A stretch of DNA of 64,000 nt, taken from NCBI RefSeq assembly GCF_033115175.1, contig NC_084850.1:1859024-1923023 (forward strand), given 5' to 3'. This DNA is from Lepus europaeus. Taxonomy: Eukaryota; Chordata; Mammalia; Lagomorpha; Leporidae. The notes beneath the pieces are model-generated. The model saw nothing but the letters and a program-made list of their open reading frames with translations, made no database searches and had not been told where the DNA came from. The translations under genes and the position numbers were made by a program. Of the stretch, positions 1 to 11,299 are shown in pieces. Every line of letters starts with the position of its first letter. The stretch's first letter is position 1.

Positions 1-769
1 ACTGGATCTGCAATGATAAGCAATTCTTTGTGTTACCTTTTGGACCTCTGATCCTACCACTGCCTTCTCTGGGAATTTTGTTATTATCTAGGAGACCTCT
101 AACAGTATGCAGCATAACAGTAAGGGGGTTATCAATTTAGCCCAGAGTGTTGCTTCATAGATAAAACTCAGTAAAATTTCCCTCCTAGATGATCTAGTAT
201 TGAATTTGGGTGTGAATCTGGATATAGCTCAAAGTTCCTAAAATTTGATGCAAGAACCAAACCCTTCCCTCCTTTCTCAGCTACTCCTCCATTTACACCC
301 ATATTTTCATTCATCTCTCCTTCTAAGCAAACTATAGCTCCTGCTTACAATTGGTCAAATAACAGTATTAAAATTACCTAATTAAACTTCCATTTTAATA
401 GCTTTGGCTCTGGTTATACCAAACATGCAGAAGAGTATCTGCCAGGGGCTTTGGGGCATTACTTCTTGGAGACACACCCTTATTTCTCAGGAAATCCTTA
501 GATATGACAGGCATCAATCATCTGATTCTTGCTGTGTTCACCTCATTGAGACAAGCATCCAGGACACTTTCTATACCCACTCCATGTGCAGATTCCTTTG
601 CTTCATCCAACATGCAGAAATAACTGCCCAGAGAAATACTCAGTCGCAACCTTTTCTCAAACCAAAGCTGCACTCCTGACTCCTGCCAAGACCCAGCCTC
701 AACACAGTGAACTCCCACAGAAGGAAGTACTGTTTCTCAACCTTCAGAATGCCTTGGCTCAGGGCATTA
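1..769. other. Left-edge intergenic DNA, no gene seen
   Basis: I see no gene, splice-supported exon or recognisable recent repeat here. The longest open frames (under 100 codons) have no family resemblance. It lies beyond the 3' end of the minus-strand MAGE-A gene. Confidence 0.4.
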
Positions 770-1000
770 TACTACCCTGCCCTCCCCTGGAGCCCCATAT
801 GCTCAGCCTTCTTTCCATAGTCATGTGTGTCTGAGAGAACATCTCACCATCTTCCTCCTATGATGGCTGCTGCGGGACTCCACCCTTTTCTAGTAGAGTG
901 CTTGTGACTTGTGTCAACATCTCCACTCCTAGCACAGGGCCTTCCATACAGCAGATGCACAAATGGATGTGTGAACAATAAACGAACCAGTGAATTGAGA
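770..1000 (+). repeat. L2-like LINE 3' end (old)
   Basis: The wording around 925-1000 (a 'cacagggccttccataca' phrase, then an AATAAA within a run of 'gaa/tga' units) resembles the 3' end of mammalian L2, which typically reads as an 'acagtgcctggcacatag...caataaatg' tail. It is heavily diverged. This is a family judgement by eye. Confidence 0.4.
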
Positions 1001-1378
1001 CACAATTTATTAAGATTTAATTTCTCCTATATTTTCATATAAGCTGAACAAATCCAAGGAAATTCTTATTCCAATGCCATGTTATCTCATTCCAAACCAC
1101 AAAATAAGATGGAAAGTCTCCTAAATTTGTTTTACAAAATGGCAAAAATTTTACTCTAAATTGTACAAGAGCAAAACATCTGTATCATTCATAACCTTAG
1201 ATTCTGAAGCTAATTAAGCTTCTAGTTAAAAGGAATCTTTAAAAGACTTCAAAAGGAAGATAAAGTTTCAAGTTATCCTTATAAAATAGGAAAACCAACA
1301 TGTTATTCACTCAGTTTTGCCTAGCCCTAAACTGCCTCTCTACTTAAAACTGTGACTGCCATCTCTAAATTCAGTGAC

Positions 1379-1444
1379 TTTATTAAAGTACCTTAACATG
1401 TCTCAGATTTTATTAAAGTGCCTTAAATTGCCTCACACTTTATT
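1379..1444 (-). repeat. 30-bp repeat in the MAGE 3' UTR with three AATAAA signals
   Basis: On the minus strand AATAAA occurs at 1439-1444, 1409-1414 and 1379-1384, exactly 30 bases apart. Each sits in a similar context (AATAAA followed by a G/T-rich stretch, then 'TTAAGG' or 'GAGGCA'-like bases). The first signal shares a base with the MAGE stop codon (1444-1446). These are the best poly(A) signal candidates for the gene, although a signal touching the stop codon would leave a very short 3' UTR. Confidence 0.65.
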
Positions 1445-2499
1445 CAGGGGAAGCTTCTGGATGTGGTGCTGGAAGTTGTTCTGGCCATGGCACTAGTGCC
1501 ACTTGAAGTGGCAAATCTTCCCTGGGCTCTCTCTTCCTCATCTCTCAAAGCCTCCTCATAACACAGCGGGAAGGATGTGGCATCACCACCATTGAACTTG
1601 GCCAAATACTCCAGGACTCTCATCTTGCTGGTTTCAGCATAGGCCCTTGGCCCCCACAAGAACACATAGTGAGGAGGATCGCTATGGGGCACCTGCAAGT
1701 ACTCCAGGTACCCTTCTAGCACCCAATCTTCAGTGATGAGCTTCCAGGGCTCCCCATAGATGTGGTGCTCACTCCCAACATGTACCCCCATCACACTCAG
1801 CGCCTCCCACAGCTCCTCCTCAGGGACACAATTGCCTTCTGTGAAGATCACTCCCAGGATGATTATCAGAAGGCCGGTCTTGGGCATGCTCTGATCATCA
1901 TCTAGCATACCATCATAGGTGAGGCCCAGGGCGGTATCAAGCACATAGGAGTGACCCATGGGATCTACTTCCTTCACATCAATGCCAAAGACCATCTGCA
2001 AGCACAGAGACACCTTACTGAAGATCACAGGAAAATGGTCTTCATAATCTTTGATGACACAAGACAGCATTTCTGCCTTGGTGATCGGCTCCTTCATTCG
2101 ATACTTATGGAGCAGGAGCTGCACCAACTCCTCCACCTTCTCATCCAATGCATTTTGGAGCAAAGACTCTGCATCTTCTGGGTCCTGCCAGGTGCGTGGG
2201 CCCTCCTCTTCCTGGCTGCTGCAGCTGTCATCAGATTGGCTCCACGGAAAGGCTGTAGGGGAGGAGATGCTATGAGGACCCTGGGGAGGACTCTGGGGAG
2301 GACTCTGGGGAGGACTCGGTGTCTGAATAGCAAAAAAGTCATCTGGGTTGCTTAGAATCAGAGGAGAGGAAGAAGAGGAGGAATAGGTGGCGAAGAACTC
2401 CTCTTCACTCTCCTCTTCAGACTCAAAAATCTGTTCATCAATGTCTGGCTCCTCTCCTTGGTCCTGAAGGCCTCCCTCATGCTTCTGACAAGAAGGCAT
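1444..2499 (-). CDS. MAGE-A family protein, MAGEA10-like (melanoma antigen)
   Basis: Intact 351-codon single coding exon, as usual for type I MAGE genes. I start at the ATG at 2499-2497 because the next residues ([12 protein letters not shown]) fit the MAGE-A N-terminus. The 54 upstream in-frame codons cross a MAGE-type splice acceptor at 2565. Order: an acidic stretch (residues ~22-36), a Ser/Pro-rich region with a [12 protein letters not shown] triplet (63-74, a 12-bp DNA repeat at 2278-2313), then the MAGE homology domain (~119-325). That domain carries [38 protein letters not shown] and [13 protein letters not shown] proteins bind RING E3 ubiquitin ligases and are normally expressed in testis. 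The N-terminal half (a PLI..P..D segment, then QSD..SSQ.E) looks most like MAGEA10. The position, beyond the 3' end of GABRQ, matches the human MAGEA2/3/6/12 cluster, so one-to-one orthology is open. No break is seen. Confidence 0.93.
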   Translation of the reverse strand: MPSCQKHEGGLQDQGEEPDIDEQIFESEEESEEEFFATYSSSSSSPLILSNPDDFFAIQTPSPPQSPPQSPPQGPHSISSPTAFPWSQSDDSCSSQEEEGPRTWQDPEDAESLLQNALDEKVEELVQLLLHKYRMKEPITKAEMLSCVIKDYEDHFPVIFSKVSLCLQMVFGIDVKEVDPMGHSYVLDTALGLTYDGMLDDDQSMPKTGLLIIILGVIFTEGNCVPEEELWEALSVMGVHVGSEHHIYGEPWKLITEDWVLEGYLEYLQVPHSDPPHYVFLWGPRAYAETSKMRVLEYLAKFNGGDATSFPLCYEEALRDEEERAQGRFATSSGTSAMARTTSSTTSRSFP

Positions 2500-2564
2500 C
2501 ACGTTTTCTTTGGGGTCAGGTGGCAAGAGGCTAGGCAGCAGCTGGTTGATGGGAACCCACAGGC
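2500..2564 (-). other. 5' UTR part of the MAGE coding exon
   Basis: A splice acceptor (CCTCCAG, with AG at 2566-2565) is followed by GCCTGTGGGT, the characteristic start of the MAGE-A coding exon. A pyrimidine-rich tract precedes it on the minus strand. The exon therefore runs from 2564 into the CDS at 2499. Confidence 0.75.
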
Positions 2565-2661
2565 CTGGAGGAGAGAGGGAGGGTAAAAGTGACCTCAGCT
2601 GAGAACTGCACCCTTGGGGGCTGTGACAAAGGCCTTCCCTCTGGGTGAACATGGGCCTCAC

Positions 2662-2700
2662 AGGGTTCCTGTCCTGCTTATGGGACTGTCCCCTGAAAAC
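2662..2700 (-). other. Candidate noncoding MAGE exon
   Basis: On the minus strand an acceptor (CTCTGTAG ending at 2701) is followed by TTTTCAGGGGACAG-type sequence similar to MAGE-A exon 2, then a GTGAGG donor at 2661. The donor is displaced from where human MAGE-A genes splice, so the 3' limit is uncertain. Confidence 0.4.
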
Positions 2701-5065
2701 CTACAGAGAGTGAGAGGGCTCTTCAGAATGCAAGGAGACTATGAGTGTGTGAGTCTCCAGAGCTGACAGTAGGGGTGGGATGGGGCCAAGCAATGGGATC
2801 CCTTATGTTCTGGGGTAGGTGGCACTCTGGGTCCACAATCAGGGGATGCACCTTGCCTTGACTCTTGGCACTGCTAGGGTCTTAGCTGCTCTGTGACCTA
2901 AAGACACTGCCTCAGACTGAGACCTTTACCAGCAGGTTACTACAGCACCTGTAAGAGGAACTGAAGGGATACTCAGGCTGCACACTGAAAGCAGCACCCT
3001 AGGTCCCCCAGACTTGACAGGAGGATGGCCAAGACTCTGAGAGGTCCCCACTATGCTGGGATGAAAGGTCCTATCTGTACTCACTTGAGGTCTTCGTTTT
3101 CTCCTAGCTAGCCTTGAACTCTACCCCTCTGCTGGTCTAAGGCAAAGTTTCAGAGCAAGAGTTTGCCTCTTGAAAGGCAATGAACGGCAGTGAGGGGGGC
3201 CCAACATCCAGTCACACCTGCCCAGGGCCTTCCAGGGAGGACAAAAAGGTGGCCAAATTCAATGGGGGATGTGTCTATTCTGAAGTAAGGAGACTGATCC
3301 ACCCTCACCTTCCTGCCTGGCAGGGCCTGGAACAATTCCTGTTGACTTGAGCCCACTCAAACCAAAGCCTTATCTCCATGAGATACCAGAAGAGGAAGTA
3401 AGGGTAAGCCAATCCACTCAATGTTTTCTGTATCTTTCTCTGGCTGACAGAATGGGACAGGATGGGGTTGGGGTCCTGTATATTCAGGTTAGTGGAGACT
3501 CCTCAGCCCTTAGCTGGACTCCTGGTAGAGCTTAGAACAAATCCTTCTGTTGACCTGAGTGTAGTCCTTTCTAATTAAGGCCCTACCCTCTCCAAAGCCT
3601 CCCCAGCTAGACATGAGGCTGAAGCTGGCAGTCCTTCCCAGAGCCTCTTGGACTGAGAGTAGGGCCATAGTGGATATTTCTGGGGTCTTCTTTGTGTTCT
3701 GAGCTGGGGTGTAAATTCAACCTTCAACAACAGCCTTTAGCTTCCCTCTTTGCAGACCCTGGGACTCCTCTCTTTGCTTTCAGAAGTTCCTTCCTCTTCT
3801 GATCTGATACCACCCATACAACCAAGGCCCTCAGTTCCCTGAGTCCCCCAAGTAAGAAATGGGAAGATGTCCCACCCTGGGGGTACTCTTCTGCCTTGGG
3901 CCTCCCAGAACTAACAGGATGGCTGGATTCTGTGGAATCTTTTCATTTCTGGGGTGGCAGTACCTTCACTCTTCACCAAAGATCCTCACCTTGTCTCCCG
4001 GCTGAGCCCGAGATGATGACTCCTTTGATACCAGGTGTGGTGGTCTCTATCAACCCTCAGAACACGACTTTGATCACTCTAGAAGCTCTGAGACAAAAGT
4101 TATTCTTAGCATCTGAGTCCAGGATCGACCAGGGCTATCAGGAGGGCCTGGGTCCAGACTGTTCTGGGGTGGAGGTTATCTCAATCCACCTTCAGGATAT
4201 TCACCTCGAATCCTGACAGGGCCCAGCACAGACCCCTTGCTGATCTGACACTGCCCCCTCAGCTCAAGCCAAAGCTCTTACCTGCCTGAGGACCCCTCTT
4301 CCTCCATCATGGTTGCAGTGAGAGCAAGCCACATAGTACAATCCTTACTTAGGGCCTCCCAGGGTTGAGAGCAGAGCAGTTGGGCTCTGTGGGGTATGTT
4401 CTTTACTGAGGCAGGTTCTAGGTACTTACCTTGACTTCTGACAAAACCTGGGATTCCTTCCTCAGCTGATGTGAAGCTGCACTCCTCAGAGCAAGGTCTT
4501 CTTCATGACTCTCCCTTCAAGAAGAATCAGGAACCACAACACCTGGCACCACTGTGTGGGTTCTTGCAGGGTCAACTACAAGGGCATGAAGTGGTTGTGC
4601 ACTCCATCTAGGAGTGTGAGTTCTCCGCAGTCCTCTCTCTACATCCTCACCTTGATTCTTGCCAGGGTCAGGGACTCTTCCCTGTGCCAACATCCTCAGA
4701 CCAAAGTCCTAACCACCCTCAGACTTGGGAGGCCGCAGTAAAGGAGCATCATACTGTTCTGGGGTATGGGTACCTCCAGTCCCCATCAAAGGTGATTACC
4801 TCTCTGATACCCCAAAGGCAGAAGAAAAGATGCACAATATCTGACCATTCTGCCCAGGGCTTCACAAAGTTGATAGCAGAGCTAGGCCTCTTCTGTACTA
4901 AGTCTGCTGGAGTCCTACCCCCCCCCCCCACATCAAGTCCTCACCTTGACTCCTGGAAGGGCCTGGATCCCTTCCTCTGCTCACCAGAGGTGATATTTCT
5001 TCTACCAAGCCTCTAATCTCTTTCCGACCTGAAAAACGACATCAGGATAAGCTGTATATGGTCAC
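2701..5065 (-). repeat. Degenerate tandem array upstream of MAGE, proximal part
   Basis: A recurring unit reads 'CTCACCTTGACTCCTGGCAGGGCCTGG...CTTCCTCTGCTGACCTGA' in variants near 3301, 3500, 4205, 4430, 4650 and 4940, at irregular 200-400 bp spacing. MAGE-A genes are known to have repeated sequences around their noncoding exons and promoters. CpGs are mostly lost here, unlike the distal units near 6.7-7.0 kb. No other gene is seen. Confidence 0.6.
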
Positions 5066-5480
5066 TTTTTTTTTTAAAAGTTTTAAGGAGTTTATTCAGT
5101 GAGAGAAATGCATAGGAAGGTGAAGGTTTTATCTAAGTGAGAAATAAAAGTCTAGAGGCTAAGTTAGGGTGCATACCAAGCAGAGACCAGGCCAGGAGCC
5201 AGCCACATGCAGTAAGCATGTGGGCAGGAAAGCAGGGAGTGGGTGGCCCAAAGGCCACACACCCTGAAGGCACAGGCAACAAGGGCAACAAAAAGGGCAA
5301 TTAAGGGAGGGGCCCACAGTGCTCCAGGCCTTTTATCTACTTCCAAAGGGGAGTGGTTATGTAACCTGATTGGCAAGTGGGCATACAGGTGGGGTCAGGT
5401 AGGGGCATGAGATCACACAGGGGGTGTGGTGAAAGCGTGGCCTTCCAGCTCACAAATCTAATCAATTCTATCCTATCTGC
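5066..5480 (-). mobile_element. LTR fragment inside the MAGE upstream array
   Basis: On the minus strand there is a CCAAT box near 5370, a TATA-like GATAAAAGG at about 5331-5338 and AATAAA at 5091-5096. Fifteen bases later comes a 10-base A run (5066-5075). This is promoter, R region and poly(A) site in LTR order. The distal end is uncertain and I found no clear target-site duplication. It is oriented toward the MAGE gene. Confidence 0.5.
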
Positions 5481-7620
5481 TTGCCTATATAATTTCCCCC
5501 TCAGAGAGATTCCAGCCCTTAATCCTAAATGCTGTTGAAGGACATAGAATCATATCTTCTATAACTTCTTCCTGCTTATGAGGGGTGAAGTGCAGGCCCT
5601 GACTGCACTTTGACCTGCTCACTTTGTACAGGGCCTCCCAGAACTTATGGCAGGGATGTAGCTGTGCCCCCTGTCCTGGAATCCTGGGTGTCCTGTGTCC
5701 TTTCTTAGTCCTAACCTCAACTTCTGGGTAGAGCTTGGGCCCCTCTGTCTGCCTGTCTGAGTCCTGTGCTCCTTCTTCCAAGCCCATAACCTCTATCAGA
5801 TCCCAGTGGCAGAAGTCAGAAACCTTCCCAAGGCCATCCTCCTGATGGCAAGGATAGGCTTCTGTGGGATCCTTCCTGGTCTGGAGTCTAAGCCCCTTCC
5901 TTCTCCTTTGGTCCTCTCATTGGTGCCTGGTATAGCCTGGGACTCCTCCTCTCAGCTTAAGGCCCCCACTTTTTTCAGAACCCTGAGGTGGAAGTTAGGG
6001 TACAGCACATAAGGCCACCTTGTGGGAGCTTCCAATGGCTGACAGCAGGGCGGAGCTAAACTCTAGGGACCCTGTACCAGGATAGGATATATCCCCTCAG
6101 TCCTTCCCCAGGGTCCTGACTATGAAGCCAGCCCCATCCTCTGATGATGAGGCTGCCCCAACACATCAAGATTCTGACTCTCAGAGTCCTCTGAGGTGGA
6201 AAGGGAGGGGGCTCTGCCGGGGTAACCTGTTCTGGGCAGAGATGGATTATTTAGGACCTTCATCTGAGGTGAGGGCTTCCTTAATCCACTATCCACACCT
6301 CACTTTGAATTCTAACAAAGCCTTTCCCCCTTGGCCGGCCTGAAGCACCGACCTCAGAAACGTTTCTCTGACTCCTGAGGTAAAAGTCAGGGAACATCAC
6401 ATCTGACTTCATGAGCGTGCCTGGGGATTACCATGGATGACAGAAGGGGCAAGAACGGATTCTCCACAGGCCTTATTAGCCTTCCTTGGGGTCCTCACCT
6501 CACAGAACATGGCACCCGTCTTCAAAAAGCCATGTCCTTGCCTCCTTCGACTCCCGCTCCCAGTCTCCACACAAAAAGTCTGCTATTAAATGGTGCAGGA
6601 CTGAGAAGAGGGCTACAGCTGGATTATTCGGGGTCCTCAGCCTCTCACCTTGACTTGTAACAGCGTTCCCACCCGATCCCGTTGTGGACCTGAAGCGGGA
6701 ACCTCCAACAAACTCGTAAACTGAAGAAGCGGAAGTCAGGGGGCGTCACATCCGGCTAGTACCCAATGTCCGGGGCTTCTCATGGCTGATAGCAGGGGCG
6801 GAACCGGAACCTCTGGATTGTTACCTTGTTACCTGTGAAGGCTTAGACCCCAACCTCTGCTGACCTGAATTGGCCCTCTATCTGGGATGGGGGCTTCTTT
6901 GGTTCACTTCTAACACAGCCTAGGCTCTTTTCTATTAGTTGACTTGAAGAGCGGACCTCAGAAGCCTCTGCTGAGCTCCGGACAGATGACGTAACATCCG
7001 GCCACTGTGTCCCGGATTTTCCACTGGAGTCCCTTTGTCCTTGGGTCCTGGGGTCTTGTGTTTGTCCTCTCTCATTTGTCACTTGTAACCCTTTTGCTTC
7101 TACTTAGCCTATAAACTCTCTCAAGTCTGGGTGCAAATATCAGGACACGCTGCATCTGATTATCCTGCGTCAAGCTCCCAGAGTTTGCAGCAGAGGTGGG
7201 ATGTGGAGAGGGAGCCTTTGTCCTGGGATCCAGGGTTTTCTTAGCCTAAGTGTCTCACCTTGACTCCTAGCAGGGAGAAGGACAACTTCCTAGGTCAACC
7301 TATGGACGCATGGCCTTTCCTCATAGATGCTTCTTTATTGGAAGCTAAGAAACACTGCTTTCACCCACACAGCTGACAACAGATGTGACAGTGGGGCATC
7401 TTTTGTTCTGGAGTCTAGGGTTTACTGCATGCCCTCTCAGGGTCCTTACCTTGACTCCCACTCTGACCTTGACTCTTAATTTGACACCTCCCTGGTCCTA
7501 CCTGATTATGCTTCTGTCATATCAAGGCCTTAAGTCTCATAAGGCAAAATTGGACATACACAGGTCAGCCCCTGTACAGTCAGGAATTAGAGGAGTGGCT
7601 AGATGGACAAGGAAGCCTGG
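5481..7620 (-). repeat. Degenerate tandem array upstream of MAGE, distal part
   Basis: This continues the same unit, with copies of the 'CTCACCTTGACT...' phrase near 5715, 5920, 6295, 6640, 6910, 7065, 7255 and 7440. A second anchor, 'GAAGTCAGGG..cgtcacatccgg', recurs in variants near 5994, 6386, 6735 and 7139. The copies at 6.65-7.02 kb keep CpGs. The others show TpG/CpA decay. Confidence 0.6.
6650..7030 (-). promoter_or_regulatory. Probable MAGE-A promoter units (ETS/CRE-like sites)
   Basis: This is the CpG-richest part of the array. The minus strand reads CCGGATGTTACGTCATC at 7001-6985 (ETS core next to a CRE-like TTACGTCA) and CCGGATGTGACGCCC at 6755-6741, with ACTTCCGC just downstream (~6738-6731). 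ETS sites and CpG methylation are known to control human MAGE-A promoters. That these units are the active promoter is inferred from CpG retention, position and orientation. Confidence 0.5.
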
Positions 7621-7639
7621 GCTCTTACAGAACTAATAG

Positions 7640-9105
7640 CAAGGTCAGAAGTGTATTCTTGGGGATTACTGTTTTTTAAATGAGTGGATACCTTAATTCT
7701 TACTCATGAGGGCTTCCATCTTGGCTGTTGGCTACTTCATGAAATGCTCCCTGGAGATTCCCTCTCTTTGACATATCTGAGCAGTTTTCCAACTGTAACC
7801 CTTGTGGAAATTGACTCCACAAGCTTGAAAGGGGAGTTACAGTGCTTATGACAAGTGGTAGACAGTCATATTTGTAGCATTTGTTTACAACATTTGGATT
7901 TCTTCTATATCTGTATTTTGTAGGACTTTATTAAATTTCTCTTATTTATTTATGCCTTTTTAATTTAAAAAATCTTTATATTTATTCAAAGGGCATAGAG
8001 AGAGGCCAGCATTAATGCATATCCCAGGACTGGCTACATTACAGATTGAGAAAGTCAAATCATATCTATATTGATACATAAATGTTTTATATAAAAATTG
8101 ACATAAAATCATAATAAGAAGGAAATGTATATGCTAGAAATAAATGAATAAATAAATAGGAGAGAACAGTAAAACATCCTGTGCAGAAAATTACAAATCA
8201 ATATGTAGCTATTTTACCATCGCTTAAGTGTGGGCTGTGCACAATGATTTCCATCCAATGAAAGTAGAGTGTGAAGAGGGGGACAGCTGGTTCTAACACA
8301 CTCGAGAGTGGTTTTAAAAGAGAGTGGCAAGGGAACATCTTCCATAATGGGCAGAGTCTTGAACAGTGTGCCTGGATTGGGGTCAGAATGGACTGGCTAG
8401 TTGCTCAGAGACCACGAGAAGAGAGGCCTGAAAGAGACTCCCAAATTAACTTGATCTGGTCCAAGGGCACAAAGAGTATTCCAGACACAAGTGAAAAGGT
8501 GGTAAGCAGGGTTCTACTAGCTCCAATTTTCCTATGTGACATTAAAGGGAAAATGTTTAAGAAGCTGATGTGTTTCTGCTAACTTTCCTACTCCTTGAAA
8601 AAAAAACTACAAATAACACATCTTTTCTCTCATATATGGATGCGCGCGCGTGTGTGTGTGTGTGTGTATAGTTTAAAAATATGGATGCCACAGTGTTTGG
8701 TATATAAATGTTTATAAATGTTTCCTTTACTTAATTATAGTTCTTATTTAATAATATACTTTTATCTTCTCATGAATAAAAAAAACCCTACATTGGAAGT
8801 AGTATTACTTCCTTTAGTTTTTTCCTCCATCCTTTTTAAGGTTTTCCATTCAGAATTTTGGTTGGATCAAGGTAAAAAAGAAACATGTACCAGGAGATAA
8901 CAATTTAGGGAAAGAAATTGAAATTAGTGAATGGAAAATTGAGGGTGCAGTATTGGATTGTGTTGCAGCAAATCTTAGATTGACCATTGGAACAGTTCAT
9001 GTTCAGGTTCTGAAACTGACTCCCCATGCAGTCACTCAGCTGTTTCCAGACAACTGGACAGAAACTTGTTGGAGTCTCAAGGCAAATAAATCTCTCTCTT
9101 TTTCT
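7640..9105. other. Intergenic DNA, no gene seen
   Basis: AT-rich DNA with no convincing exon or RNA gene. It contains a (GC/GT)n microsatellite at 8641-8668. Around 7970-8030 a short stretch looks like a badly decayed antisense C-SINE, too poor to call. Confidence 0.4.
8641..8668. repeat. (GC)n/(GT)n microsatellite
   Basis: An alternating purine-pyrimidine run that goes from GCGCGC to GTGTGT, a pattern that can adopt Z-DNA. Confidence 0.85.
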
Positions 9106-9107
9106 TT

Positions 9108-9503
9108 TATTTTTTTTGAGATTTATTTATTTATTTGAAGGCAGAGTTACAGAGGAAGGAGAGAGAAAGGAAGAGGGAGAGGTTAAGGGAGAGGGAGAGG
9201 TTAGGGGAGAGGGAGAGGGAGAGAGAGAGAGAGAACACAAACTTCCACCTGCTGGTTTACTCCCCAAGTGCCCACAACAAGTACGGCAGGCCAGACAGAA
9301 ACCGGGAGTCAGGAATTCCATTTTAGTCTTCCATGTCAGTGACAAGAACCCAGTTACTTGAGACATCATTGCTACCTCCCAGAGCCTGCATTAACACGAA
9401 GCTGGAGCCAGGAGCTAGAGGCGGGTATCAAACCCATGTACTCCAATATGGGACTTGGGTGTTTTAACTGGCATCCTTACTGCTAGGCTAGATGCCTGTC
9501 CTC
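9108..9503 (-). mobile_element. C-SINE, antisense
   Basis: It begins with T-rich sequence and 'gatttatttatttattt', then a GA-rich block, a 'cacctgctggtttactccccaa' phrase and a 'tcaaacccatgtactccaatatggga' phrase. This is a reversed lagomorph C-SINE of an older subfamily with an expanded purine block (GGGAGAGG repeats). Confidence 0.85.
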
Positions 9504-9529
9504 CTATTACTTTTAAAAGTATCAGGGTA

Positions 9530-11280
9530 TGGAATTTACCCAAGGGAAATTAATTTGGCTAATAAAAAAGCCATCTGCACATTAATGTTTATTGCAGCTC
9601 AATTCACAATAGCTAAGACCTGGAACCAACCCAAATGCCCATCAACAGTAGACTGGATAAAGAAATTATGGGACATGTACTCCATAGAATACTATACAGC
9701 AGTAAGAAACAACGAAACCCAGTCATTTGCAACAAGATGGAGCAATCTGGAAAACATCATGCTGAGTGAATTAAGCCAGACCCAAAGAGAAAAATATCAT
9801 TTGTTTTCCCTGATCGGTGACAACTGAGTGCCAAAGGGGAAACCTGTTAAGTGAAATGGACACTATAAGCAACAATGAACTGATCAGCTCCTGTCCTGAC
9901 TTTAGATGTACAATGTAATACTTTATCCATTTTAGTATTTGTTGTTATTGTTGTTGTTCTAGTACTATTGGTTGAACTCAGTAATTAACACACAATTATT
10001 CTTAGGTGTTTAAATTTTAACTGAAAAGTGATCCCTGTTAAATCTAAGAGTGGAAAAAGAGAGGGAGGAGATGAACAATTTGGAACATGCTCAATCGGAC
10101 TGGCCGCAAATGGTGGAGTTAGAAACGTGCCAGGGGATTCCAACACAATTCCATCAAGATGGCATGTACCAATGCCATCGCACTAGTCCAAGTGACCAAT
10201 TTCAGCTCACAATTGATAGCTCTGATAGGTCTAAGACTCAAAGAGATCACACAAACAAGACAAGTGTCTGCTAATACTAACTGATAGAATCAAAAAGGGA
10301 GAGAAAGATCCAACATGGGAAGTGGGATACACAGCAGACTCATAGGATGGCAGATGTCCTAAACAACACTCTGGCCTCAGAATCGGCCCTCAGGGCATTC
10401 AGATCTGGCTGAAGAGCCCATGAGAGTATAGCAGGCATGGAAAGCCAAGATATCATGGAAAAAAAAAAAAAGACCTAAAAGAATGATCTCTGTGAGGGAG
10501 ATCCCAGTGGAAAGAACGGGGCCATCAAAGAAGGAGGTACCCTTCTCCGAAGGGAGGAGAGAACCTCCACTTTGACTATGACCCTATCGGAATAAGATCA
10601 AAGTCGGCGAACTCTAAAGGCTTCCATAGCCCTGGCAACTCATGACTAGAGCCTAGGGAGATTACTGACGCCATGAACAGGAGTGTCAAATTGTTAAATC
10701 AGCAACAGGAGTCACTGTGTACTTACACCCCATGTGGGATCTGTCCCTAATGTGTCGTCTAAAGCCAAGTGATGCTATGACTGGTACTGAAACGGTATTT
10801 TTATACTTTGCGTTTCTGTGTGGGCGCAGACTGATGAGGTCTTTGCTAATTATATACTGAAGTGATCTTCTGTATGTAAAGAGAATTGGAAATGAAAAAA
10901 AAAAAAAACAACCTGGTGTTAAAATGGAAATGGCATAGAAAATTAATTAATTTGAAAAAAAAAATTCTGTAGGATCTCTGTCTTTAATGTGCTGTACATT
11001 GCTATTTAATGCTATAATTAGTAATCCAATGGTAGTTTTTTCACTTGATGTTGCTATATGGGCAAAAAGTTGAAATCTTTACCCAATATGTACTAAACTG
11101 ATCTTCTGTGTACAAAGAGAATTGAAAATGAATCTTTACATGAATGGAAGGGGAGAGGGAGCGGGAGGGGGGAGGGTGGCGGGCGGGAGGGAAGTTGTGG
11201 GAGGGGGGAAGCCATTGTAACCCATAAGCTGTGCTTTGGAAATTTATATTCATTAAATAAAAGTTTAATTAAAAAAAAAA
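9530..11280 (+). mobile_element. Lagomorph L1, 5'-truncated, with target-site duplication
   Basis: The 15-base direct repeat aaaagtatcagggta occurs at 9515-9529 and 11281-11295. Between lie the end of L1 ORF2 (to about 9827), a long 3' UTR with the lagomorph G-rich stretch (11140-11210), a terminal 'attcattaaataaaag' and a poly(A) tail. The same 3' end recurs, mostly reversed, at 25.2, 28.9, 56.6, 57.3, 57.6 and 58.0 kb. Confidence 0.92.
9531..9827 (+). pseudogene. L1 ORF2 C-terminal remnant
   Basis: The open frame from about 9492 to 9827 contains TIAKTWNQPKCPSTVDWIKK, YYTAVRNN and ENIMLSELSQTQREKYH, which are typical of the L1 ORF2 C-terminus downstream of the reverse transcriptase. Endonuclease and RT are absent because the element is 5'-truncated, so it is not functional. 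The first codons of the open frame lie in the flanking TSD. Confidence 0.88.
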
Positions 11281-11299
11281 AAAAGTATCAGGGTAAAAA

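Noticed and set aside
2500-2661. N-terminal extension of the MAGE frame (54 codons upstream)
   Set aside because: It crosses a MAGE-type splice acceptor at 2565 and the downstream Met fits the family start.
9127-9369. Arg/Glu-rich and Ser/Leu-rich open frames
   Set aside because: They are translations of the purine block of a C-SINE.
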